DNA from: Bradyrhizobium diazoefficiens USDA 110
GTDB lineage: Bacteria > Pseudomonadota > Alphaproteobacteria > Rhizobiales > Xanthobacteraceae
Assembly (NCBI RefSeq): GCF_000011365.1
Contig: NC_004463.1
Span: 372,001-436,000, forward strand
Reading direction: 5' to 3'
DNA: 64,000 nucleotides
How positions within the stretch are numbered: the first letter of the stretch is position 1; every line of letters begins with the position of its first letter. The notes beneath the pieces were generated by a model. The model ran no database searches and was not told the DNA's origin. It saw only the letters and a program-made list of their open reading frames with translations. Shown one piece after another: positions 32,263 through 40,431 of this stretch. A program made the position numbers and the translations under genes.

Positions 32263-34368
32263 GTGACCCAGACCAAGACACCTTCCCAGCCCCCCGTCGC
32301 CCGGCGCCGGCCGCACAGCTTTACCCGGCACGGCATCACCGTGACCGACGACTATGCCTGGCTGAAGGACGAGAAATGGCAGGAGGTGCTGCGCGACCCC
32401 GGGGTGATCGACCCCGACATCCGCAAATATCTGGATGAAGAGAACGTCTACACCGAGAGCCTGCTCGGCCATACCGCGGCGCTGCAGAAGACGCTGGTGC
32501 GCGAGATGCGCGGGCGGATCAAGGAGGACGATTCCAGCGTGCCGTCGCCGGACGGCCAGTTCGCCTATTTCCGCAGGTTTCGCGAGGGCGGGCAGCACGA
32601 ACTGTTCGGCCGCATGCCGCGCGAGGGCGGCGACGGCCATATCGTGCTCGACGGCGATGCGCTCGCCAAGGACCACAAATATTTCAAGTTCGGCGGCAGC
32701 CGGCATTCGCCCGATCACAAGCTGCAGGCCTGGAGCGCGGACACCAAAGGCTCCGAATATTTTTCGATCCGCGTGCGCGACTGGGCGACGGGGAAGGACT
32801 TTGACGACCTCGTCGAGGAGACCGACGGCGGCATCGTCTGGAGCAAGGACGCGAAAAGCTTCTTCTATGTGAAGCTCGACGACAATCACCGGCCGATGCA
32901 GGTGTGGCGGCACCGGCTGGGGACGAAACAGGCCAACGACACGCTCGTCTATGAGGAGCAGGATTCCGGCTGGTTCACCCATCTGCACGAGAGCACCAGC
33001 GGCCGCTTCTGCGTGATCGCGGGCGGCGATCACGAGACCTCCGAGCAGCGGCTGATCGATCTCGAAAGCCCTGATACGCCGCCGCGGCTGGTCGCGGCGC
33101 GTGAGGAAGGCGTGCAATATTCGCTGGCCGATCGCGGCGATCAGCTCTTCATCCTCACCAATGCCGATGACGCCATCGACTTCAAGATCGTCACCGCACC
33201 GCTTGGCTCGCCCGAACGGAAGAACTGGCGCGATCTGATCCCGTATCGTCCGGGCATCTACATCATCGACCTCGATCTCTATGCCGGCCATCTGGTGCGG
33301 CTGGAGCGCGCCAATGCGCTGCCGGCGATCGTGATCCGCGATCTCGCATCGAACGAGGAGCACGCCATCGCCTTCGACGAAGCCGCCTATTCGCTCGACA
33401 CGATGGGCTCCTACGAGTTCGAGACAACGAACTTGCGTTTCGCCTATTCGTCGATGACGACTCCGTCGGAGGTCTATGATTACGACATGGCCAAGCGGAC
33501 GCGGACCTTGCGCAAGCGCCAGGAGATCCCGTCCGGCCACAATGCGAGCGACTACGTCACCACGCGCATCATGGCGAAGGCGCAGGACGGCGCCGAGGTG
33601 CCGGTCTCGATTCTCTATCGCCGCGGGCTGAAGCTCGACGGATCGGCACCGCTCCTGCTCTACGGCTACGGCTCCTATGGCATGGCGATGCCGGCCTCGT
33701 TCAACGCCAACCGCCTGTCGCTGGTCGATCGCGGCTTCGTCTATGCCATCGCCCATATCCGTGGCGGCGCCGACAAGGGCTGGGGCTGGTATCTCGACGG
33801 CAAGCGCGAGAAGAAGACGAATTCGTTCGACGATTTCGCCGCCAGCGCCCGCGCGCTGATCGACGCAAGATACACCAGCGCAAAGCGCATCGTCGGCCAT
33901 GGCGGCTCGGCCGGCGGCATGCTGATGGGAGCGGTGGCAAACCGCGCCGGCGAGCTGTTCGCCGGCATCGTCGCCGAGGTCCCGTTCGTCGACGTGCTCA
34001 ACACCATGCTCGACGACACGCTGCCGCTGACGCCGCCGGAATGGCCGGAATGGGGCAACCCGATCGAGAGCGAGAAGGATTTTCGCACCATCCTGTCCTA
34101 CTCGCCCTACGACAATGTCGCGGCGAAGGCCTATCCGGCCATCCTTGCAATGGGCGGATTGACCGATCCGCGCGTCACCTATTGGGAGCCCGCCAAATGG
34201 ATCGCCCGCCTGCGCGCCACCATGCGCGGCGGCGGCCCGGTGCTGCTGCGCACCAACATGGGCGCCGGCCACGGCGGCGCCTCGGGGCGATTTGATCGTC
34301 TGGACGAGGTGGCGATCGTCTATGCGTTCGCGCTGTGGGCGGCGGGAATGGCGGAGGCCGGGGTGTAG
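32263..34368 (+). CDS. ptrB: Oligopeptidase B (S9 family serine peptidase)
   Basis: A 701-residue cytosolic serine peptidase of the prolyl-oligopeptidase family. An N-terminal beta-propeller (residues ~70-420; FRRFREGGQHELFGR, DGGIVWSKDAKSFFYV) caps a C-terminal alpha/beta-hydrolase. The catalytic triad is visible as Ser549 in GGSAGGMLMG, Asp635 in GLTDPRVTYWEP and His670 in GAGHGG. Acidic pairs around VPFVDVLNTMLDDTLPLTPPEW match the oligopeptidase B group, which cleaves short peptides after Lys or Arg. The GTG start at 32263 has GAGG upstream. Length is normal for the family. It is convergent with the RraA-like gene, with a hairpin between them. Confidence 0.92.
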   Translation: MTQTKTPSQPPVARRRPHSFTRHGITVTDDYAWLKDEKWQEVLRDPGVIDPDIRKYLDEENVYTESLLGHTAALQKTLVREMRGRIKEDDSSVPSPDGQFAYFRRFREGGQHELFGRMPREGGDGHIVLDGDALAKDHKYFKFGGSRHSPDHKLQAWSADTKGSEYFSIRVRDWATGKDFDDLVEETDGGIVWSKDAKSFFYVKLDDNHRPMQVWRHRLGTKQANDTLVYEEQDSGWFTHLHESTSGRFCVIAGGDHETSEQRLIDLESPDTPPRLVAAREEGVQYSLADRGDQLFILTNADDAIDFKIVTAPLGSPERKNWRDLIPYRPGIYIIDLDLYAGHLVRLERANALPAIVIRDLASNEEHAIAFDEAAYSLDTMGSYEFETTNLRFAYSSMTTPSEVYDYDMAKRTRTLRKRQEIPSGHNASDYVTTRIMAKAQDGAEVPVSILYRRGLKLDGSAPLLLYGYGSYGMAMPASFNANRLSLVDRGFVYAIAHIRGGADKGWGWYLDGKREKKTNSFDDFAASARALIDARYTSAKRIVGHGGSAGGMLMGAVANRAGELFAGIVAEVPFVDVLNTMLDDTLPLTPPEWPEWGNPIESEKDFRTILSYSPYDNVAAKAYPAILAMGGLTDPRVTYWEPAKWIARLRATMRGGGPVLLRTNMGAGHGGASGRFDRLDEVAIVYAFALWAAGMAEAGV

Positions 34369-34371
34369 CCC

Positions 34372-34405
34372 CGTCGTCGTCCTGGCGAAAGCCAGGACGA
34401 CGACG
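34372..34405. terminator. Bidirectional hairpin terminator
   Basis: CGTCGTCGTCCTGGC, a GAAA loop, then GCCAGGACGACGACG: 15-bp perfect stem with a stable GNRA-type tetraloop, between convergent ptrB (ends 34368) and the RraA-like gene (ends 34415). No T tract. Confidence 0.6.
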
Positions 34406-34414
34406 GAGTGTAAA

Positions 34415-35134
34415 CTACCTGCCGTTCTTCTTCCGCCATTCCGCGAAGTCGGTGAGCGTCTGCGGATCGGTGGCAGGATAGAGACCGAAGATGCCGCGAC
34501 CCTTGCCGACCTCCTCGGTGACGAAGTCCTCGAACGCGGTCATCTCGAACGTCTCGTTGGCGATATCGTCGGCAAGATGCGCGGGGATCACGATGACGCC
34601 GTCGGCATCGCCCAAAATGACGTCGCCGGGAAACACCGGCGCATCGCCGCAGCCGATCGGCACGTTGATCTCGATCGCCTGATGCAGCGTGAGGTTCGTC
34701 GGCGCCGAGGGACGATGGTGGTAGGCGGGGATGCCGAGCTTGGCGATCTCGGCGGAGTCGCGAAAGCCGCCGTCGGTGACGACGCCGGCGACGCCGCGCT
34801 TCATCAGCCGCGTCACCAGGATCGCACCGGCGGAAGCCGCGCGCGCATCCTTGCGGCTGTCCATCACCAGCACGCTGCCTGCCGGGCAGTCCTCGACCGC
34901 CTTGCGCTGCGGATGCGAGCGGTCCTTGAAGACGTCGATGGTGTTGAGGTCCTCGCGCGCCGGCATGTAGCGCAGCGTGAAGGCCTCGCCCACCATGGTC
35001 GGCTGGTCAGGACCGAGCGGGTGCACATCCTGGATCATCTGGATGCGCAGGCCGCGCTTGAACAGCGCGGTGGCGACGGTGGCGGTGGAGACGGATTTGA
35101 GCTTGTTGCGGGTGGCTTCGCTGAGTTTTGTCAT
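34415..35134 (-). CDS. RraA-like protein, probable pyruvate-type aldolase
   Basis: A 239-residue member of the RraA/HMG-CHA aldolase superfamily, longer than RNase-E-inhibitor RraA of E. coli (about 160). The active-site motif of the aldolase branch is present: GVVTDGGFRDSAEIA, whose Arg-Asp pair binds substrate and metal, plus NVPIGCGDAPVFPGDVILGDADGV. It lies last in an operon with a dehydratase of the L-arabinonate type and an ABC importer, so it may cleave the resulting 2-keto-3-deoxy acid to pyruvate plus an aldehyde. This is an inference from context; automatic annotation as a regulator of RNase activity would mislead. Confidence 0.85.
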   Translation of the reverse strand: MTKLSEATRNKLKSVSTATVATALFKRGLRIQMIQDVHPLGPDQPTMVGEAFTLRYMPAREDLNTIDVFKDRSHPQRKAVEDCPAGSVLVMDSRKDARAASAGAILVTRLMKRGVAGVVTDGGFRDSAEIAKLGIPAYHHRPSAPTNLTLHQAIEINVPIGCGDAPVFPGDVILGDADGVIVIPAHLADDIANETFEMTAFEDFVTEEVGKGRGIFGLYPATDPQTLTDFAEWRKKNGR

Positions 35135-35154
35135 TGGCGCTTTCTTTCTCGTTC

Positions 35155-35229
35155 GTCATTCCGGGGCGCGCCACTTGGCGCGAACCCGGAATCTCGAGGT
35201 TCCGGGTTCGCTTCGCGCCCCGGAACGAC
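35155..35229. repeat. Palindromic repeat, family also seen at 47001
   Basis: GTCATTCCGGGGCGCG...GGAATCTCGAG / GTTCCGGGTTCGC...GCGCCCCGGAACGAC. It shares the CGGAATCTCGAG(A/G)TTCCGGGTTCG core with the copy at 47001-47075. It lies between the dehydratase and aldolase genes. Confidence 0.7.
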
Positions 35230-35233
35230 GGTG

Positions 35234-36973
35234 TTAGTAGATCGACGGCTCGCCGATCGGCGCGCCGAAATCGGTCTCGAGGAAGTCGAAGTCGCAGCCG
35301 TCATTGGCCTGCTTGATGTGCTTGGTGAACATCCAGCCATAGCCGCGCTCGAAGCGGCGCTCGGGCTGCTTCCAGGCGGCGCGGCGTTTTTCGAGCTCGG
35401 CTTCGCTCACATCGAGATTGATGGTCCGCGCGGCGACGTCGAGGGTGATGCGGTCGCCGTTCTGCACCAGGGCCAGCGGGCCGCCGATGTAGGACTCCGG
35501 TGAAACGTGCAGGATGCAGGCGCCGTAGCTGGTGCCGCTCATGCGCGCGTCCGAGATGCGCACCATGTCGCGCACGCCCTGCTTCACGAGCTTGGTCGGG
35601 ATCGGCAACATGCCCCATTCCGGCATGCCAGGTCCGCCCTGCGGCCCCGCATTGCGCAGGATCAGGATGTGGTCCTCGGTGACGTCGAGATTGGGATCGT
35701 CGACCGCCTTCTTCATCGACGGATAATCGTCGAACACCAGCGCGGGTCCGGTGTGCTTGAGGAAGCGCGGCGCGCAGGCGGAGGGCTTGATGACGCAGCC
35801 GTCGGGCGCGAGATTGCCCTTGAGCACGGCGAGCGCGCCTTCCTTGTAGATGGGATTGTCGACCGAGCGGATCACGTCGTCATTGTGCACCTCGGCATGC
35901 GCGATGTTCTCAGCCACCGTCTGGCCGGTGACGGTGATGCAGTCGAGATGCAGATGCGGCTTGATCTGGCCCATCAGCGCCGGCAGGCCGCCGGCATAGA
36001 AGAAGTCCTCCATCAGATAGGCATCGCCGCTCGGCCGCACGTTGGCGATCACAGGCACCTTGCGGCTCGCGATCTCGAAATCGTCGAGACCGATGTCCTG
36101 GCCGGCACGGCGAGCCTGCGCGATCAGATGGATGATCGCGTTGGTGGAGCAGCCCATCGCCATCGCGACCGCGATCGCGTTCTCGAACGCCTTGCGGGTC
36201 TGGATCACCTTCGGCGTCAGATCCTCCCACACCATCTCGACGATGCGACGGCCACATTCACTGGCCATGCGGATGTGGTTGGCGTCCGCCGCCGGAATCG
36301 AGGAGGCGCCCGGCAGCGTCATGCCGATGGCCTCGGCGATCGCGGTCATGGTCGACGCCGTGCCCATGGTCATGCAGGTGCCGTAGCTGCGGGCGATGCC
36401 GGCCTCGATGTCGAGCCAGTCCTTGTCGGAGATCTTTCCGGCGCGGCGCTCGTCCCAGTATTTCCAGCCGTCCGAGCCGGAGCCCAGCGTCTTGCCCTTC
36501 CAGTTGCCGCGCAGCATGGGACCTGCCGGCAGATAGATCGCCGGGATGTTCATCGAGGTCGCGCCCAGCAGCAGCGCGGGCGTGGTCTTATCGCAGCCGC
36601 CCATCAGCACCACGCCGTCGACGGGATGGCTGCGCAGCAGCTCCTCGGCGTCCATCGCCAGCAGATTGCGATAGAGCATCGTGGTCGGCTTGAGCAGCGA
36701 TTCCGATAGCGACAGCGCCGGCAGCTCGAGCGGCAGGCCGCCGGCCATCAGGATGCCGCGCTTGACGTCGTCGACGCGCGACTTGAAGTGCATGTGACAG
36801 GGCTGCGCGTCCGACCAGGTGTTGAGGATCGCGATGATCGGACGGTCCTTCCACTCCTCGGGGGCGTAGCCCATCTGCATGGTGCGGGAGCGGTGGCCGA
36901 ACGAGCGGAGATCGTCGGGCGCGAACCAGCGCGCGCTGCGGAGCTGGTCGGGTGTTTTCTTCTTCTTGGTCAT
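35234..36973 (-). CDS. IlvD/Edd-family dehydratase, L-arabinonate dehydratase type
   Basis: A 579-residue Fe-S sugar-acid dehydratase. Three cysteines fall at positions 59 (DAQPCHMH), 127 (MGGCDKTTP) and 200 (YGTCMTMG), with Lys129 next to the second; as I recall, these are the same numbers as the [2Fe-2S] ligands and carbamylated lysine of Rhizobium leguminosarum L-arabinonate dehydratase. Predicted reaction: aldonate to 2-keto-3-deoxyaldonate. The true start is the ATG at 36973, overlapping the permease stop by four bases (ATGA), although the frame stays open far upstream into the permease gene. It belongs to an operon with an importer and an RraA-like aldolase. Confidence 0.9.
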   Translation of the reverse strand: MTKKKKTPDQLRSARWFAPDDLRSFGHRSRTMQMGYAPEEWKDRPIIAILNTWSDAQPCHMHFKSRVDDVKRGILMAGGLPLELPALSLSESLLKPTTMLYRNLLAMDAEELLRSHPVDGVVLMGGCDKTTPALLLGATSMNIPAIYLPAGPMLRGNWKGKTLGSGSDGWKYWDERRAGKISDKDWLDIEAGIARSYGTCMTMGTASTMTAIAEAIGMTLPGASSIPAADANHIRMASECGRRIVEMVWEDLTPKVIQTRKAFENAIAVAMAMGCSTNAIIHLIAQARRAGQDIGLDDFEIASRKVPVIANVRPSGDAYLMEDFFYAGGLPALMGQIKPHLHLDCITVTGQTVAENIAHAEVHNDDVIRSVDNPIYKEGALAVLKGNLAPDGCVIKPSACAPRFLKHTGPALVFDDYPSMKKAVDDPNLDVTEDHILILRNAGPQGGPGMPEWGMLPIPTKLVKQGVRDMVRISDARMSGTSYGACILHVSPESYIGGPLALVQNGDRITLDVAARTINLDVSEAELEKRRAAWKQPERRFERGYGWMFTKHIKQANDGCDFDFLETDFGAPIGEPSIY

Positions 36974-37833
36974 GATTGAGTGCCCCATTTCTGGACCGTG
37001 TTCCGCTCGATGGCGCGGAAGATCAGGTTCTCGACAAAGAGCCCGATGATAATCACCGTCAAGAGGCCTGCGAAGACGGCGGGTATGTCGAGGAGGTTGC
37101 GGTTCTCGAAGATGAACCAGCCGAGCCCGCCTTGGCCCGAGGACACGCCGAACACCAGCTCGGCCGCGATCAGCGTGCGCCAGGCGAAGGCCCAGCCGAT
37201 CTTGAGGCCGGTGAGGATCGAGCCGAAGGCGGCGGGGATCAGGATTTTCGCCACATAAGGCAGCCCGCGCAGGCCGTAATTGCGCCCGACCATGCGCAGC
37301 GTGTTGGACACACTCTTGAAACCGGAATGGGTGTTGAGCGCGACCGGCCACAGCACCGAATGGATCAGCACGAAAACGAGGCTGCCGTTGCCGAGTCCGA
37401 ACCAGATCAGCGCCAGCGGTAACAGCGCGATCGCCGGCAGCGGATTGAACATCGCCGTGACGGTCTCGAGGAAATCGGTGCCGATGCGGGTCGAGATCGC
37501 AAGCACGGTGAAGATCGCGGCGAGCACGATGCCGGCCGAATAGCCCATGAACAGGACCTTCAGCGAGGCCCAAGCCCGCATTGGAATCGTGCCGTCCTTC
37601 ACGCGCTCATACATCGTGACGATGGTGTCGTGCAGCGTCGGAAACAGCAGCGGATTGTCGAGGGCGACGCCGTAGGCCTCCCAGATCGCCGCCAGGAACA
37701 GGATGATAACGGTCTTGCGGACAAAACCGTCGTTCCACAACAGCTCGGTCACGCTCAGCTTGCGCTCGACCTCGGCAGCGCCGCTGGCAGCAGCGACCGG
37801 CGCGTCACGCAGCAATATTCTCGCTTCGCCCAT
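36970..37833 (-). CDS. ABC transporter permease (SsuC/TauC type)
   Basis: A 287-residue inner-membrane permease with a ~35-residue cytoplasmic start and six membrane segments; the EAA-type loop is visible around GRNYGLRGLPYVAKILIPAAFGSILTGLKIGWAFAWR. It belongs to the nitrate/sulphonate/taurine group of the binding-protein-dependent transport permeases. It overlaps the dehydratase start by four bases and follows the ATPase gene by 12 bases, so the four genes form one coupled operon. The imported compound is probably the dehydratase substrate or a precursor. Confidence 0.9.
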   Translation of the reverse strand: MGEARILLRDAPVAAASGAAEVERKLSVTELLWNDGFVRKTVIILFLAAIWEAYGVALDNPLLFPTLHDTIVTMYERVKDGTIPMRAWASLKVLFMGYSAGIVLAAIFTVLAISTRIGTDFLETVTAMFNPLPAIALLPLALIWFGLGNGSLVFVLIHSVLWPVALNTHSGFKSVSNTLRMVGRNYGLRGLPYVAKILIPAAFGSILTGLKIGWAFAWRTLIAAELVFGVSSGQGGLGWFIFENRNLLDIPAVFAGLLTVIIIGLFVENLIFRAIERNTVQKWGTQS

Positions 37834-37845
37834 GTCGAGGCTCCC

Positions 37846-38607
37846 TCAATGCGCGGTGGCTTCGGCGGCGAACAGGAGATCGTGGATCTCCTTCTCCAGC
37901 CGGCCGGCGCTGCCGTCCGCACTCGAGACCTTGTCGACATCGACCACCTCGGCCTTGACGCGGCCGGGATGCGGCGACAGCAGGAGGATGCGGTTGCCGA
38001 TGCGGATCGCTTCCGCGATCGAATGGGTCACGAACAGCACGGTGAATTTGGTCTCGCTCCAGAGCTGGAGCAGCTCGTCCTGGCAGGTCCGGCGCGTCAG
38101 CGCGTCCAGCGCCGCGAACGGCTCGTCCATCAACAGGATGTCAGGCTCCATCGCCATGCCGCGCGCGATCGCGACGCGCTGCTTCATGCCGCCGGACAGC
38201 GTGTGCGGATAGGCATCGACCACGCGGGTGAGGCCGACTTTCTCGATATAGGCCCGCGCGCGGGCCTCGGCGTCCTTGTGCGGCAGCTTTCGCGCCGTCA
38301 GCAACGGAAACATCACGTTGGCGAGCACCGTCTTCCACGGCAGCAGCTGGTCGAACTCCTGGAAGATCATCATGCGGTCGGCGCCCGGGCCGTGGATCTC
38401 GCGACCGTTGATACTCATGCGGCCTTCGCTCGGGCTCATGTAGCCGCCGACGGCCTTGAGCAGGGTCGACTTGCCGCAGCCGGACGGTCCGAGCAGCACG
38501 AAGCGGTCGGACCTGTCGACGGTGAAGCTCACCCTCTCGGTGGCGGTGACGACGGCGCTGGAGGTCTTATAGCGCAGCGTCACTCCGTTGACGTCGAGCA
38601 GCGCCAT
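37846..38607 (-). CDS. ABC transporter ATP-binding protein (SsuB/TauB type)
   Basis: A 253-residue ATPase: Walker A GPSGCGKST at residues 40-48, signature LSGGMKQRVAIARG, Walker B DILLMDEPFAALD, and an H-loop in LFVTHSIAEAIRIG. It opens MALLDVNGVTLRYK. The ATG (38607) overlaps the stop of the substrate-binding protein gene by one base (TGATG). It powers the permease encoded next. The open frame continuing upstream to 39417 is a shadow of the binding-protein gene. Confidence 0.92.
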   Translation of the reverse strand: MALLDVNGVTLRYKTSSAVVTATERVSFTVDRSDRFVLLGPSGCGKSTLLKAVGGYMSPSEGRMSINGREIHGPGADRMMIFQEFDQLLPWKTVLANVMFPLLTARKLPHKDAEARARAYIEKVGLTRVVDAYPHTLSGGMKQRVAIARGMAMEPDILLMDEPFAALDALTRRTCQDELLQLWSETKFTVLFVTHSIAEAIRIGNRILLLSPHPGRVKAEVVDVDKVSSADGSAGRLEKEIHDLLFAAEATAH

Positions 38608-39626
38608 CAGTTGCCCTTCAGGTCGTGCGCGACGGGGAGATAATAGTCGGTCCAGGCCTTGGGCTGATTCTTCAGCGTGCCAGTCTTGTAGAGATGGGCG
38701 GCGAATTTCATCGTACCCTGCGGCTCGAGATTCCACTCCATCATGCCGGGCTCCTTCAGCAGATCGAGCAGCTCCTCCGCCGAGGTCTTGTCGCCGGTGA
38801 TCTCCTTGTAGATCTCGACGGCTTGCCTGGTGTCGCTGCGGATCAGGTCCTGCGCTTCCTTGGTGGCGTCGCGCACGGCCTGGATGATCTTGGGATTGGC
38901 GTCGGCGAATTTGGTCGTGGTGAAGAACTGGGCCTGGCTGAGCGGGCCGCCCATCACGTCGGGCGACGACAGCACGACATGCGCGCCCGGCACGTTCTTC
39001 AGCTCCAGGAACGTGAAGGGCGGGATCGAGAAGTGGGTGTGCACCTCGTGCTTGGAATTGGCGAGCGCCGCATAGGCGTCGGGATGGCCGAGCTGCACGG
39101 TGTTGGCGTCGAGCTTCGACCATTGATCGGCGCCGAAGGCCTCGGCCGCCGCGATCTGAAGCACGATCGCCTGGGTCGAGACTTTCACCGTCGGCACCGC
39201 GATCTTGTCGCCGGGGCCGAAATCCCTGATCGACTTGATGTTGGCATCGCGGCTGATCAGCGTCATCGGCTGCGCCGAGGTTGCGACGATGCCCTTCACG
39301 CCGCCGCGGGTACGGTCCCACAGCAACAGGAGATTGCCGGTGCCGGTGTTGAGGATGTCGACGCCGCCCGCGAGCAGCGCATCGGTCTGGGCGCCGCCGC
39401 CGGAGAAGGTGACCCATTTGGTCGTGACGCCGGGCACACCGAGGCTGGCGGCATGCTTCTCGATCAGCTTCTGCTTCTCCATGATGTGGCTCGGCATGTA
39501 GAAAATGCCGGGCTGGCGCGACAGCGAGATCTCGGACTTCTGCTGTGCATGCGCCGCGGACACCGAGAGGGCGGTTGCGGCGATCAGGGCGGCAGCCGCA
39601 AGCTTGCTACGAAGATGCATCATCAT
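38607..39626 (-). CDS. ABC transporter substrate-binding protein (NMT1/SsuA type)
   Basis: A 339-residue periplasmic protein: tandem Met start, signal peptide (LAAAALIAATALSVSAAHAQ), then the two-lobe NMT1/sulphonate-binding fold (SLSRQPGIFYMPSHIMEK, WVTFSGGGAQTDALLAGGVDILN, QLGHPDAYAALANSKHEVHTHF). The first ATG has GGAGGA about 11 bases upstream. It is the first gene of the minus-strand operon and lies 94 bases from the divergent GntR gene; the operator at 39672-39697 sits just upstream. The family binds sulphonates, nitrate, thiamine precursors or aromatic acids; with a sugar-acid dehydratase in the operon, the ligand could be an organic acid. Confidence 0.88.
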   Translation of the reverse strand: MMMHLRSKLAAAALIAATALSVSAAHAQQKSEISLSRQPGIFYMPSHIMEKQKLIEKHAASLGVPGVTTKWVTFSGGGAQTDALLAGGVDILNTGTGNLLLLWDRTRGGVKGIVATSAQPMTLISRDANIKSIRDFGPGDKIAVPTVKVSTQAIVLQIAAAEAFGADQWSKLDANTVQLGHPDAYAALANSKHEVHTHFSIPPFTFLELKNVPGAHVVLSSPDVMGGPLSQAQFFTTTKFADANPKIIQAVRDATKEAQDLIRSDTRQAVEIYKEITGDKTSAEELLDLLKEPGMMEWNLEPQGTMKFAAHLYKTGTLKNQPKAWTDYYLPVAHDLKGN

Positions 39627-39661
39627 TGTTGTGTGTTTCCTCCGGCCAGCGTCGAGCTGCG

Positions 39662-39690
39662 TTGACCCTGCTGATGCACTAATATATTAG
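39662..39690 (+). promoter_or_regulatory. Sigma-70-like promoter of the GntR gene
   Basis: TTGACC at 39662-39667, a 17-nt spacer and TATTAG at 39685-39690. The -10 lies inside the 26-bp palindrome, so a bound repressor would block it. The start codon is 31 nt further on. Confidence 0.5.
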
Positions 39691-39697
39691 TGCATCA
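39672..39697. promoter_or_regulatory. 26-bp perfect palindromic operator
   Basis: Half site TGATGCACTAATA and its exact complement; AT-rich centre in an otherwise GC-rich region. It lies between the divergent ABC/dehydratase operon and the GntR/FCD gene, overlaps the GntR promoter -10, and is the best candidate for the binding site of that regulator. Confidence 0.75.
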
Positions 39698-39720
39698 AAG
39701 GCAAGCCCGCGGGACCCGAC

Positions 39721-40431
39721 ATGGAAGTAACCCATACCGCGCCGCGCGCGGCACGACCCGCCCGGCTCGACCGCGCCCGCCAGGCCGCGCCGCAGGTGTT
39801 CGAACGGCTGCGCAATGCGATCATCGCCCTGGAGCTGCCGCCGGGCGCGCCGCTGTCCCGCGCCGAGCTCGCCGGCCAGTTCGGCGTCAGCTCGACGCCG
39901 GTGCGCGATGCCTTGATGCGGCTCGAGGAAGAGGGCCTGGTCGACGTCTTTCCGCAGCACGCGACCGTGGTCAGCCGGATCGACATCGGCCGCGCCCAGC
40001 AGGCGCATTTCCTGCGCCAGGCGCTGGAGCTCGAGATCGTCCGCCTGCTCGCGGAGAAGCATGACGACGCCCTGATCATCCGCCTCGACCACGCCATCGC
40101 ACTCCAGCAGCAATTCGCGAAGGCCGGCGAGTTCGAGGCGTTCATGGCCGCCGACAACGACTTCCACGCCCAGCTCTACGCCGCCGCCGGCAAGCAGGAG
40201 CTGTGGGCACTGGTGCGCAGCCGCAGCGGCCATATCGACCGGCTGCGCCGGCTGCATCTGCCCTCACCGGGCAAGGCCCAGAATATCGTGCGCCACCACA
40301 GGCTGATCACCCGCGCGATCGAGGCCGGGGACGCCGATGCCGCGCAACAGCATCTGCGCAAGCATCTGTCGGGCACGCTGAGCGAGCTCGACAAGATCCG
40401 GAGCCACCACCCGGAGTACCTGACGGACTAG
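39721..40431 (+). CDS. GntR-family regulator, FCD (FadR) subfamily
   Basis: A 236-residue regulator. The winged HTH spans ~22-90 (VFERLRNAIIALELPPGAPLS, then FGVSSTPVRDALMRLEEEGLV), followed by an all-helical FCD ligand-binding domain with candidate metal ligands DNDFHAQLY, RSGHIDR and the HHRLITRAIEAGD helix. FCD regulators generally repress a neighbouring catabolic operon and are released by an acid ligand, often via bound metal. Divergence from the transporter-dehydratase operon and the shared palindrome suggest this. Its stop is directly followed by the chemoreceptor stop on the other strand (no gap). Confidence 0.92.
   Translation: MEVTHTAPRAARPARLDRARQAAPQVFERLRNAIIALELPPGAPLSRAELAGQFGVSSTPVRDALMRLEEEGLVDVFPQHATVVSRIDIGRAQQAHFLRQALELEIVRLLAEKHDDALIIRLDHAIALQQQFAKAGEFEAFMAADNDFHAQLYAAAGKQELWALVRSRSGHIDRLRRLHLPSPGKAQNIVRHHRLITRAIEAGDADAAQQHLRKHLSGTLSELDKIRSHHPEYLTD

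Noticed and set aside
32098..34272. A 724-codon minus-strand frame opposite oligopeptidase B
   Set aside because: Same shadow effect; it also runs into the hairpin repeat at 32084-32224, and the plus strand has an intact catalytic triad.
36973..37573. In-frame upstream extension of the dehydratase to 37573
   Set aside because: The extra 200 codons are the shadow of the permease gene; the ATG at 36973 gives family-typical Cys numbering.
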